This document shows, one piece after another, positions 38,480-47,727 of a DNA stretch of 64,000 nucleotides. The notes beneath the pieces are model-generated. The model did no database searches. It was not told the origin of the DNA and saw only the letters and a program-made list of their open reading frames with translations. Source of the stretch: Allobosea sp. (lineage in GTDB: Bacteria > Pseudomonadota > Alphaproteobacteria > Rhizobiales > Beijerinckiaceae); assembly GCF_030695125.1 (NCBI RefSeq), contig NZ_JAUYTP010000016.1:124001-188000 (forward strand), given 5' to 3'. The position numbers and the translations under genes were made by a program. Each line of letters starts with the position of its first letter. The stretch's first letter is position 1.

Positions 38480-39367
38480 TCAGGACACGGCCTGGGCCGG
38501 CGCGCCGGCCCGCGCGCGGCGAGGCTCTGGTTTTTGGCGTCCCCTGAAGGCTCTGACCAGCGCAACCGCGAGCCCGACGAGCGCAACCCAATGGCCGGGC
38601 CGCATCGAAGCCAGCTCCTGATAGACCAGAATGTCGGCATTGGCCTGGAACACCAGCCAGGCCGAGGCGCCGGTGGCAAACGCATACCAGGCGGTTTCGG
38701 AGAGCGCGGTGGCAAGCCCGGTGCCCAGCGCGGCGGCGACCAGCACCGGCGTCGTCAGTGCGATCTTGAAGCGCTCCAGCCCGCGATAGACCATCAGCAG
38801 CGCAAACAGCCCGGACATCAGCACCGGCTGGGTGACGTCGATCTTCGACTGCAGGGCGAAATGCAGCAGGCCGAGCAGGGCGATCGGGTAAATCAGCATG
38901 TGCAGGCGCTGCCAGGCCTTGGCGCCCATCCGCCGGATCATGCCGTCCGTCGAGGTCGCGCCGAGCGCGACAAGCCCGATCAGCGCGGTGATGCCGACGA
39001 TCAGATAGAAGCGCTTGACGATCTCCGAGACGATCAGACCCACATCCCAGCCGAGATCGATGCAGTACAGGATCAGATGCGCGGCGGCATAGGCGAGCAC
39101 GGACAGCCCCAGCATCCGCCGGATGCCCAGCAGCTTGCCAAAGTCCAGCACCCGCCGTAGCGGCGAGATCGCAAGCGTGACCAGGAGCAGCCGCACCGCC
39201 CAGGTGCCGGTGTCGTGAACGGCGCGTGTCCAGGGCTTGGCACCGAGCTGGCCGGCCCAGGCCTCATAGGCGAGGATCAGCGCGGGCAGCAGCACAAGCG
39301 CAAAGGCCGCCGCGCGCAGGCCCGAGACGCGCCCCTGCCGGTCCAGCCATGGCAACCATGAGCTCAT
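38480..39367 (-). CDS. msrQ: MsrQ-like heme-binding ferric-reductase-domain membrane protein
   Basis: A 295-residue membrane cytochrome that in other bacteria passes electrons from quinol to the periplasmic methionine sulfoxide reductase MsrP. ATG 39367 (MSSWLPWLDRQGRVSG) is the natural start; the 57-residue longer frame reads across the promoter region of the next gene. About six helices carry candidate heme His residues in RAVHDTGTWAVRL, YAAAHLILY, WQRLHMLIYP and LLHFALQSK. No msrP gene is adjacent, which is unusual, so the partner may be elsewhere or the role different. Confidence 0.85.
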   Translation of the reverse strand: MSSWLPWLDRQGRVSGLRAAAFALVLLPALILAYEAWAGQLGAKPWTRAVHDTGTWAVRLLLVTLAISPLRRVLDFGKLLGIRRMLGLSVLAYAAAHLILYCIDLGWDVGLIVSEIVKRFYLIVGITALIGLVALGATSTDGMIRRMGAKAWQRLHMLIYPIALLGLLHFALQSKIDVTQPVLMSGLFALLMVYRGLERFKIALTTPVLVAAALGTGLATALSETAWYAFATGASAWLVFQANADILVYQELASMRPGHWVALVGLAVALVRAFRGRQKPEPRRARAGAPAQAVS

Positions 39368-39497
39368 GTCGCTCTCCGCGATTGCAATTGTCCCCTCGGA
39401 TACGCGAGACTTCGCATCGCTGTCTCGCCGCGCTGCACACAAGGGCGTGAACGAAGGCGGACGAACGATCGGACCCTCAACCCACCGGAACCTCAGC

Positions 39498-40112
39498 ATG
39501 CCTGCCAAGATGCCCACCGTCGTCTTCGATGTCGGCAATGTCCTGATCCGCTGGGATCCCGTTCATGTCTATCGCGAGATGATTCCCGACGACGAGAAAC
39601 GGGCCTGGTTCATGCAGAATGTCTGCACCGCCGCCTGGAACCTCGAGCAGGATCGCGGCCGCAGCTGGGAGGAGGGCGTCGCATTGCTGGTCGCCGCCCA
39701 CCCGGAATGGGAAAGCCAGATCCGGGCCTATGACGAGCGCTGGCACGAGGCCGTGCCCGGCATCATCGAGGACAGCGTCGCCGTGCTCGCGGAATTGCGG
39801 GAGCGCGGCGAGAAGGTCTACGGGATCACCAACTTCTCGCGCGAGAAATGGGCGGAGTGCCTGATCCGCTTCCCCTTCCTGCAGAGCTTCGACGGCGTCG
39901 TCGTCTCGGCCCATGAGGGCGTCATCAAACCCGATCCGGAGATCTACCGGATCCTGCTGCAGCGATACGGGTTGGCGGCGGCCGACTGCATCTTTGTCGA
40001 CGACAGCGGCCGCAACATCGAGGCGGCGCGCAGCGTCGGCATGAAGGGCGTGCATTTCGTCGAGCCGATCGACCTGCGCGCGGAACTCGCCCGCCACGGC
40101 GTGGCGTTCTGA
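39498..40112 (+). CDS. HAD-superfamily hydrolase (subfamily IA)
   Basis: A 204-residue phosphatase-like protein. ATG 39498 begins MPAKMPTVVFDVGNVLIRWD, in which the catalytic Asp is in FDVGNVL. The second motif is YGITNFSREKW, the Lys is in HEGVIKPDPEIY and the acidic pair in CIFVDDSGRNIEAARSVGM. The type is that of 2-haloacid dehalogenase-like or YihX-like sugar phosphatases. It is divergent from the msrQ-like gene. Substrate unknown. The next 288 bases to the SxtJ-like gene hold no gene that I can support. Confidence 0.88.
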   Translation: MPAKMPTVVFDVGNVLIRWDPVHVYREMIPDDEKRAWFMQNVCTAAWNLEQDRGRSWEEGVALLVAAHPEWESQIRAYDERWHEAVPGIIEDSVAVLAELRERGEKVYGITNFSREKWAECLIRFPFLQSFDGVVVSAHEGVIKPDPEIYRILLQRYGLAAADCIFVDDSGRNIEAARSVGMKGVHFVEPIDLRAELARHGVAF

Positions 40113-40400
40113 CGCTGCCTCAGGCGACAGACCGGCTTGGTGCGATGCGTGACTTGCGTGCCAGCGCCGGTGTTGCCGCAAGTGCAAATTCGATAGGATC
40201 TGGCCGGTCTAAGTCCGGAAGGTGGTTGGCTGCGGTTGGCCGTGTGGATTCGGTCCCCGCCATCCGCTCCAATATTCCATGCAAACGCGCCTAAACCTCA
40301 TCTGCGCCAGCTCCGCTCAGTTCCGACCTGACTGCGGCGGCCGATTGCCATGGCGAGCAGTGTCCTATAAGTCATCGGCTTTGATCGGTCAGGAGCTATC

Positions 40401-40865
40401 TTGACGTTACGCCCTTCCGGAACCGGCGCGAGAAAGAAGCTCTCCGGCCAGCTTGCTGGCGAGTCGCTGCATCGCGAAGACAAGCTCACGCCCGGCTCCG
40501 CGCGGCAATTCGGCCTCGTCATGGCCGTCTTCTTCGCTGTTTTGTGTACCATTGCGCTGTGGCGCGGCGCGTGGGCTTGGGCGGCGGTCTGGGCCGGTTT
40601 CGTAGCAGTCTTCGGTTTGGCCGCGCTGGTCGTGCCGCGAACGCTGGACCCGTTGAACCGATTGTGGTTTCGGTTTGGACTGCTGCTTCACGCCATCGTC
40701 AATCCACTCGTGATGGGGCTGATGTTTTTCGTCGTCATGACGCCTATAGGGCTTTTGATGCGCGCGCTCGGCAAGCGCCCGATCCCGCTTCGGCCCGACC
40801 GGGCGGCGGCGAGCTACTGGCTCCCTCGAGAGACGGCGCCAGGCCCGATGACAAAACAATATTGA
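40401..40865 (+). CDS. SxtJ-family membrane protein
   Basis: A 154-residue predicted inner-membrane protein of the SxtJ family, named after a gene of the saxitoxin cluster; biochemical role not known. TTG 40401 is the start because AGGAG precedes it at 7-base spacing. Three hydrophobic helices (about residues 38-52, 55-75 and 90-115) carry LDPLNRLWFRFGLLLHAIVNPLVMG and VVMTPIGLLMRALGK, a family-typical stretch. It begins a four-gene run with DUF5989, carbamoyltransferase and SGNH genes and probably anchors that machinery. Confidence 0.87.
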   Translation: MTLRPSGTGARKKLSGQLAGESLHREDKLTPGSARQFGLVMAVFFAVLCTIALWRGAWAWAAVWAGFVAVFGLAALVVPRTLDPLNRLWFRFGLLLHAIVNPLVMGLMFFVVMTPIGLLMRALGKRPIPLRPDRAAASYWLPRETAPGPMTKQY

Positions 40866-40877
40866 GGGACCGCAGCG

Positions 40878-41027
40878 ATGTCTTTTTTGAGCGAACTCGG
40901 CGAGTTCATGCTCGCTCGTAAGAAGTACTGGCTGATGCCGATCGTCTTGATGATGGCGCTTTTGGGCGGACTTCTCGTGCTGACCAAGGGCTCAGCGATC
41001 GCACCCTTTGTCTACACCCTGTTTTAG
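40878..41027 (+). CDS. DUF5989 family small membrane protein
   Basis: A 49-residue protein, MSFLSELGEFMLARKKYWLM at the start and GSAIAPFVYTLF at the end, with a single hydrophobic helix (about residues 19-35, LMPIVLMMALLGGLLVL). DUF5989 proteins of this size sit beside SxtJ-like and carbamoyltransferase genes in many bacteria, as I recall. The spacing is tight: 12 bases after the SxtJ gene and 8 before the carbamoyltransferase. No function is known. Confidence 0.85.
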   Translation: MSFLSELGEFMLARKKYWLMPIVLMMALLGGLLVLTKGSAIAPFVYTLF

Positions 41028-41035
41028 GGTCGCAG

Positions 41036-42868
41036 ATGCGCATTCTGGGGCTGTCTGCCTACTACCATGACTCCGCTGCTGCGCTCGTGGTCGATGGCCG
41101 GCCGTTTGCCGCTGCACAGGAGGAACGCTTTACCCGGGTCAAGCACGACGCCGTCTTTCCGGCGAACGCCGTCCGCTACTGTCTTGCGGAGGCGAAAGCC
41201 ACTCTCTCCGAACTCGACGCCGTCGTGTTCTATGAAAAGCCGTTCCTGAAGTTCGAGCGGCTGCTCGAAACCTATCTCTCGGTCGCGCCCGCTGGCTTTC
41301 GGCAGTTCCTGACCGCCATGCCGCTTTGGCTGCGCGAGAAGCTCTTCCAGAAGCGCCTACTCTCCGACGAGCTCAAAGCCATCGATGCGGGCTTCGATCC
41401 GGCGCGCCTGCACTTCTGCGAACACCATCTGAGCCATGCGGCGAGCGCGTTCTATCCCTCGCCTTTCGAACGCGCACTGGTCCTGACCCTCGACGGCGTC
41501 GGCGAATGGCCTACGACGTCGGTCGCGCTCGGCAACGGCGCGGCTTTGGATATCGTCAAGGAACTGCACTTCCCGCATTCGCTGGGGCTGCTCTATTCCG
41601 CCTTCACGCATTATGCCGGCTTCAAGGTCAATTCCGGCGAATACAAGCTGATGGGGCTTGCTCCCTATGGCGCGCCGCGTTTCGCGCAGACCATCCTCGA
41701 CCGCCTGGTGGACCTGAAGGAGGATGGTAGCTTCCGGCTGGACCAGACCTATTTCGACTATATGGGCGGGTTAACCATGATCAACCCGCGTTTCGAGGCG
41801 CTGTTCGGAGAACCAGCGCGCAGCGCTGAATCTCCGCTGCGCCCTTTCCACATGGATATCGCCGCCTCGATCCAGGCTGTCACGGAAGAGATCGTCCTCA
41901 GGATGACGCGGGCGCTGTCGATCGAGACCGGCGAGCGGAATCTTTGCCTCGCCGGTGGCGTCGCGCTCAATTGCGTCGCGAACGGAAAGATTCTGCGCGA
42001 TGGGCGTTTCAAGAACCTGTGGGTTCAGCCTGCCGCGGGAGACGCCGGCGGCGCGCTGGGGGCTGCGCTTGCGACGCATCACCTCCAGTTTGGCGGAGCG
42101 CGCGAAACGCCCAAAACGCTCGACGCAATGTCTGGCGCTTATCTCGGCCCTGCTTACGGCCAGTCCGATACCGAAGCGCGCCTTACCGCCGCCGGAGCCG
42201 TCTTCGAGACGCTCGAAGAGGAGGAACTTCTCGCCAGGACGGTCGCGGCCCTCGGTGAAGGCCAAGCGATCGGCTGGTTCCAGGGGAGGATGGAGTTTGG
42301 CCCCCGTTCGCTCGGCAACCGCTCGATTCTGGGCGACCCGCGCAGCCCTGTCATGCAGCGGACCCTGAATTTGCGGGTCAAGTACCGCGAATCGTTCCGG
42401 CCGTTCGCACCGGCCGTGCTTGCGGAGGACGTCTCCAGTTGGTTCGAGCATGAGGGCCCATCGCCCTATATGCTGTTCGTCGCCGACGTCGTCGAGGCGC
42501 GGCGACACGCGATGACACCCGAGGAGCAAGGCTTGTTTGGGATCGACAAGCTCAATGTCGTTCGCTCGGACATTCCGGCGGTCACTCACGTTGATTATTC
42601 GGCGCGACTCCAGACCGTGCATGCCGAGACAAACCCTCGCTTCCACGGACTGCTCCGCGCCTTCAAGGCGGCGACCGGGTGCAGCGTACTCATCAACACC
42701 AGCTTCAACGTGCGCGGCGAGCCGATCGTCTGCACGCCGGAGGACGCATTCCGCTGCTTCATGGGCTCGGACATCGAGATGTTGATCGTCGGCGATTGTC
42801 TGCTCCGCAAGGAGTTGCAGAACCCGGGACTGATGCATGACTACAAGTCCTCGTTCGAACTCGACTGA
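41036..42868 (+). CDS. NodU/CmcH-family carbamoyltransferase
   Basis: Transfers a carbamoyl group from carbamoyl phosphate to a hydroxyl of a sugar or small molecule, by way of a carbamoyl-adenylate. The 610-residue product has the N-terminal Kae1-like domain (MRILGLSAYYHDSAAALV; metal-site CEHHLSHAASAFYPS; LTLDGVGEWPTTS) and the C-terminal YrdC-unlike domain with MEFGPRSLGNRSILGDPR and LINTSFNVRGEPIVCTPEDA. It is the catalytic core of the SxtJ/DUF5989/SGNH cassette. Acceptor unknown; surface glycan is the best guess from context. Confidence 0.93.
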   Translation: MRILGLSAYYHDSAAALVVDGRPFAAAQEERFTRVKHDAVFPANAVRYCLAEAKATLSELDAVVFYEKPFLKFERLLETYLSVAPAGFRQFLTAMPLWLREKLFQKRLLSDELKAIDAGFDPARLHFCEHHLSHAASAFYPSPFERALVLTLDGVGEWPTTSVALGNGAALDIVKELHFPHSLGLLYSAFTHYAGFKVNSGEYKLMGLAPYGAPRFAQTILDRLVDLKEDGSFRLDQTYFDYMGGLTMINPRFEALFGEPARSAESPLRPFHMDIAASIQAVTEEIVLRMTRALSIETGERNLCLAGGVALNCVANGKILRDGRFKNLWVQPAAGDAGGALGAALATHHLQFGGARETPKTLDAMSGAYLGPAYGQSDTEARLTAAGAVFETLEEEELLARTVAALGEGQAIGWFQGRMEFGPRSLGNRSILGDPRSPVMQRTLNLRVKYRESFRPFAPAVLAEDVSSWFEHEGPSPYMLFVADVVEARRHAMTPEEQGLFGIDKLNVVRSDIPAVTHVDYSARLQTVHAETNPRFHGLLRAFKAATGCSVLINTSFNVRGEPIVCTPEDAFRCFMGSDIEMLIVGDCLLRKELQNPGLMHDYKSSFELD

Positions 42869-43991
42869 AGTCGTGAGGTCCGCCCGATTCACGCGCCGGC
42901 GCGAAGCCATGCTCAACCTTGGGCTTGCTGTCGCCAGCGCGCTGTTCTTCCTCGCGATCTGCGAATTCTTCGTTTTCAGGATCGTGCTGCCTGGCAGCGA
43001 CGTGCCGCGCAACGCCCTCATCAACGACGTGGTTCGCTACGCGCCGGGCCAGACGGGAGTCTGGCGGGTGCGCGACGATATCGCGGCCCCCTTTTCGATC
43101 AACGCACAGGGCTGGAACTCACCGCTTGCCGACTATGCGACCGAGCGCCGGCCGGGCGTCTCCCGCATCGCCTTTGTCGGCGACAGCTTCGTCGAGGCTC
43201 TGCAGGTTCCGGTGAGCATGAGTTTCGTTGAAGGCGTCGCGCAGGCGATGTCGGGCGAGCGTCCAGTCGAGACTTACCGCTTCGGCATTTCAGGCGCGCC
43301 CCTCAGCCAGTATGTGCACATGGTCGAGCGCGAGGTGGCACGCTTTCGTCCCGACCGGATCGTCGTGGTCCTGGTCCATAACGATTTCGATGAGAGCTTC
43401 GTGTTGCGGCCTGGGCGCTATACGTCGAGCTTCCTGAAATTCAACATCACCAACGGAAGGTTTCTTGGGGAACTGCCGCCGGAGCCCTGGCGGCCTGGGG
43501 CGTTGGAATTCCTACGACGCACCGCGATCGCCCGGTACTTTTTGTATCGCTGGCAGGTGCGGCCGCAAACCTTGGCGGACTTTTTTCTCGGCCCGGCGCG
43601 CGCGTCCGATCCGCGCTATGCGGCCAACATCGATGTCAGCGAAGTGCTGCCTCGCGAAGCCGATATCCGCGTTGCGACGCACCACGCCTTCGCCCGGCTC
43701 TCTGCCTTGGCGCGCAGTGCGGGTGCTTCGCTGCATCTCGTGATGGATGGAGACCGAGGCGCCATCCAAGCAGGCGTGGTCTCCAGCCCAGCGCTTGTTC
43801 TCAACGCGATCGTTGCGGACACGGCCAGGGCTCAAGGGCTGCCGTTTCTGGATCTTCACCCGGTCTTTGCTGCCGATTGGGCCAAGCAACAAAAACGTTT
43901 CGATTTTCCGTCGGACGCGCACTGGAATGCGCACGGCCATCATGTCGCCGCTCGGGCTATCGCGCAGTTCTTGCTGGCGCCGCCCCCCTAG
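42837..43991 (+). CDS. Membrane-anchored SGNH/GDSL hydrolase-like protein
   Basis: A 384-residue protein with an N-terminal membrane helix (about 25-50) and a periplasmic SGNH domain. The Ser117 is in FVGDSFVEA, an Asn is in LVHNDFDE and the catalytic pair D360/H362 is in SDAHWNAHGH, similar to the DxH of AlgX/AlgJ acetyltransferases. It could acylate or deacylate a glycan. The ATG at 42837 overlaps the carbamoyltransferase gene by 32 bases; a GTG near 42870 is an alternative. Last gene of the cassette. Confidence 0.85.
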   Translation: MTTSPRSNSTEVVRSARFTRRREAMLNLGLAVASALFFLAICEFFVFRIVLPGSDVPRNALINDVVRYAPGQTGVWRVRDDIAAPFSINAQGWNSPLADYATERRPGVSRIAFVGDSFVEALQVPVSMSFVEGVAQAMSGERPVETYRFGISGAPLSQYVHMVEREVARFRPDRIVVVLVHNDFDESFVLRPGRYTSSFLKFNITNGRFLGELPPEPWRPGALEFLRRTAIARYFLYRWQVRPQTLADFFLGPARASDPRYAANIDVSEVLPREADIRVATHHAFARLSALARSAGASLHLVMDGDRGAIQAGVVSSPALVLNAIVADTARAQGLPFLDLHPVFAADWAKQQKRFDFPSDAHWNAHGHHVAARAIAQFLLAPPP

Positions 43992-43994
43992 CCC

Positions 43995-44015
43995 GGCGGC
44001 GAGGTCGTCGCCGCC
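43995..44015 (+). terminator. Candidate hairpin after the SGNH gene
   Basis: An 8-bp perfect stem GGCGGCGA/TCGCCGCC with a 5-base loop lies four bases after the SGNH stop. There is no T-run, so it would be a weak intrinsic terminator or an mRNA 3'-end stabiliser. Confidence 0.4.
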
Positions 44016-44193
44016 GAAACAGCCGAGCCGCAGAACGGCACGGCTGCAGTCGAGCGTCGCCCAAAACAGGGCAATGGCCGCTCGCCGCAATCTCGCGCGC
44101 AAGCAGCGATGGCGTCGCGCCACGATTGCTGCGGCCCGCGCACGCAGGCTACGATCACGTTCGAACAGGACAGCCAGGAGCGTACGCCAGACC

Positions 44194-45216
44194 ATGCCCA
44201 GCGAAACCCGCTATGACCAGATGACCTACAACCGCTGCGGCCGCAGCGGTCTCAAGCTTCCGGCCCTGTCGCTCGGCCTCTGGCACAATTTCGGCGAGAC
44301 CACCGCGCCCGATCTCGGCCGGCGGATCTGTCGCACCGCCTTCGATCTCGGCATCACCCATTTCGATCTCGCGAATAATTACGGGCCGCCACCGGGTTCG
44401 GCGGAGACGGCGTTCGGGACAATCCTGCGCCAGGATTTCGCCGCGCATCGCGACGAACTGGTGATCTCGACCAAGGCCGGCTACCGCATGGGACCGGGCC
44501 CCTATGGCGAGTGGGGCAGTCGCAAATACCTGCTCTCCAGCCTCGACCAGAGCCTGAAGCGGATGAAGCTCGACTATGTCGACATCTTCTATTCGCACCG
44601 CTTCGACCCCGACACGCCTCTGGAAGAGACGATGGGAGCGCTCGACACAGCCGTGCGCCAGGGCAAGGCGCTCTATGTCGGGCTGTCCTCCTACAACGCC
44701 AGGCGCACCCGCGAGGCGGCCGCCATCCTGCGCCGCCTCGGCACGCCCTGCCTGATCCACCAGCCGAGCTATTCGATGATCAACCGCTGGATCGAGGAGG
44801 ACGGCCTGCTCGACACGCTGGATCAGGAGGGCATCGGCTCGATCGTGTTCTCGCCGCTGGCGCAGGGCATGCTGACCTCGAAATATCTCGGCGGTGTCCC
44901 CGATGGCAGCCGCGCCGCCAAGAAGGCGCCGTCCTTCCGCGACGGCTTCCTCTCCGACGACAATCTGAAGCGCATCGCGGCGCTGAACGAGATCGCGGCC
45001 GGGCGCGGCCAGAGCCTCGCCCAGATGGCGATCGCCTGGGTCCTGCGCGGCGGCCGCGTCACGTCGGCCCTGATCGGCGCCAGCCGCCCCGAACAGGTCG
45101 AGGATTGCGTCGCCGCCCTCAAGCGCCCTGATTTCAGCGCCGAGGAGCTGAAGCTGATCGACCAGCATGCCGGCGAGGGCGGCGTCAACATCTGGGCGGC
45201 GTCGGCCGAGCGCTGA
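44194..45216 (+). CDS. Aldo/keto reductase, L-glyceraldehyde 3-phosphate reductase (YghZ) type
   Basis: A 340-residue NADPH-dependent reductase. ATG 44194 (MPSETRYDQMTYNRCGRSGL) is chosen over a 149-residue upstream extension that is antisense noise. Catalytic residues are in FDLANNYGPPPGSAE (Tyr), ISTKAGY (Lys) and IFYSHRFDPDTP (His). GARASRPEQVEDCV-like C-terminal GASRPEQVEDCVAALK binds the cofactor phosphate. YghZ-type enzymes detoxify L-glyceraldehyde 3-phosphate or methylglyoxal. Not clearly part of the polysaccharide pathway. Confidence 0.92.
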   Translation: MPSETRYDQMTYNRCGRSGLKLPALSLGLWHNFGETTAPDLGRRICRTAFDLGITHFDLANNYGPPPGSAETAFGTILRQDFAAHRDELVISTKAGYRMGPGPYGEWGSRKYLLSSLDQSLKRMKLDYVDIFYSHRFDPDTPLEETMGALDTAVRQGKALYVGLSSYNARRTREAAAILRRLGTPCLIHQPSYSMINRWIEEDGLLDTLDQEGIGSIVFSPLAQGMLTSKYLGGVPDGSRAAKKAPSFRDGFLSDDNLKRIAALNEIAAGRGQSLAQMAIAWVLRGGRVTSALIGASRPEQVEDCVAALKRPDFSAEELKLIDQHAGEGGVNIWAASAER

Positions 45217-45365
45217 GCGGGGACGATGCGGGGCCGATCTGGCCGCGCATCGTCTTGCGGCACCCCGTTGCCTTCGGTGGCCGCGTCAGATTAGGAACCC
45301 TGGCGCCCTGAAGCCGTCTGCAACGACGGCATGAACCGTATCCGCACCCGTGACAGGTGGTCCCG

Positions 45366-46787
45366 ATGACGAGTCTCAAATTCGGAACCTCGGGTCTGCG
45401 CGGCCTCGTCACCGAGCTCGTCGGCCTGCCGGCCTACAGCCATGTCCGCGCCTTCTGCGCGGTGATCGGCGAGGACGGCGCGGCGGGGCCAGGCGGGGAG
45501 GTTCTGATCGGGCGGGATCTGCGCTCGTCGAGCCCGCTGATCGCGGCGCAATGCGCACGGGCCATCGTCGATGCCGGGCTGGTTGCGGTCGATTGTGGGG
45601 CGATCCCGACGCCGGCACTGGCACTCGCGGCCGCGCAGCGCGGCGCGCCGGCCATCATGGTCACCGGCAGCCATATCCCCGATGATCGCAATGGCCTCAA
45701 ATTCTACCGCCGCCAGGGCGAGATCGATAAGGCGGACGAGGCGCGGATCCTCGCCTGGCATGCGAAACTGAACCTCGCTGTCGTCCCCGACGAGCCCGTC
45801 ACGCCCCGTAGGCACGATGCGCTGGCCGCCTACCAGGCCCGCTATCGCGAATTCTTCGGCGCGGATGCCCTGCGGGGCCTGACGGTCGGCGTCTACCAGC
45901 ATTCCTCGGTCGGGCGCGACGTGATCTGCGATCTCGTCTCCGCGCTCGGGGCCACGCCCGTCCCGCTCGGACGCGCCGACCGCTTCATCCCCGTCGACAC
46001 CGAGGCGCTGCGTCCCGAGGACGTGGCGCTGGCAATCGAATGGGCCGGCAGCCAGAAGCTCGACGCGATCGTCTCGACCGATGGCGATGCCGATCGCCCG
46101 CTGGTCGCCGACGAGGCGGGCCGGTTCCTCCGCGGCGATCTCGTCGGCGCGCTGACGGCGGCCTTTCTCGGTGCGGACGCGATCGTGACGCCTGTGACCT
46201 CGAACTCGGCGCTGGAGCGGCTGGGCCTGTTCCAGCAGGTGGTCCGCACCCGCGTCGGCTCCCCCTATGTCATCGCCGGCATGGCGGAGGCGACGGCAGC
46301 CGGCGCGCGCCTCGTGGTCGGCTTCGAGGCCAATGGCGGCGTGCTGCTCGGCTCGGATGTCGCGCATGAGGGCGTCAGCCTCGCCGCCCTGCCGACCCGC
46401 GACGCGATGCTGCCGATCCTCGCCACCCTGACGGCCACTGCCCGCGCCCAGAAGCCGCTGAGCCGCCTCGCCGCCGAGCAGAATTTTGCCATCGCCCTAT
46501 CGAATCGCCTCCAGGAGGTGCCTCAGGAGAAGACGGCCGCCTTCATCGCCAGGCTCGACGCGGACAACCCCGCTTTTCGCGATGCGGCGTTTGCCGGCCA
46601 TGGCGGCGTGGCGGCCCGCGACCGGCGCGACGGCCTGCGCCTCACGCTGGGCGACGGCACCACGGTCCATATCCGCGCCTCCGGCAATGCGCCGGAACTG
46701 CGGGTTTATGTCGAGGCGCCCGATCAGGCCGGAGCAGACGCCCTGCTCCAGGAAGGCCTCGATATCGCGCGGCGGGCGACGGCCTGA
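45366..46787 (+). CDS. Phosphomannomutase/phosphoglucomutase family protein
   Basis: Interconverts hexose 6- and 1-phosphates, supplying sugar-1-phosphate for nucleotide sugars. ATG 45366 follows AGGTGG. The 473-residue product has the phosphoserine loop VTGSHIPDDRNG (Ser near 102), the metal loop STDGDADRPLVAD, GFEANGGVLLGSD and the C-terminal phosphate clamp IRASGNAPELRVYVEAP. The loop reads TGSHIP rather than TASHNP, a variant. It stands next to the dTDP-rhamnose genes and may make glucose 1-phosphate for RfbA or mannose 1-phosphate. Confidence 0.92.
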   Translation: MTSLKFGTSGLRGLVTELVGLPAYSHVRAFCAVIGEDGAAGPGGEVLIGRDLRSSSPLIAAQCARAIVDAGLVAVDCGAIPTPALALAAAQRGAPAIMVTGSHIPDDRNGLKFYRRQGEIDKADEARILAWHAKLNLAVVPDEPVTPRRHDALAAYQARYREFFGADALRGLTVGVYQHSSVGRDVICDLVSALGATPVPLGRADRFIPVDTEALRPEDVALAIEWAGSQKLDAIVSTDGDADRPLVADEAGRFLRGDLVGALTAAFLGADAIVTPVTSNSALERLGLFQQVVRTRVGSPYVIAGMAEATAAGARLVVGFEANGGVLLGSDVAHEGVSLAALPTRDAMLPILATLTATARAQKPLSRLAAEQNFAIALSNRLQEVPQEKTAAFIARLDADNPAFRDAAFAGHGGVAARDRRDGLRLTLGDGTTVHIRASGNAPELRVYVEAPDQAGADALLQEGLDIARRATA

Positions 46788-46845
46788 CCGGCGCGACGGC
46801 CCCGAAGGACGCCATCGCAGCGAGGCGTCCCACGCGCGTCCTGCA

Positions 46846-47721
<876 letters not shown>

Positions 47722-47727
47722 CGTCGT

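Noticed and set aside
40222..40404. A 60-codon frame before the SxtJ-like gene
   Set aside because: No ribosome site, no recognisable motif, Trp/Cys-rich filler, and it overlaps the supported TTG start of the SxtJ-like gene.
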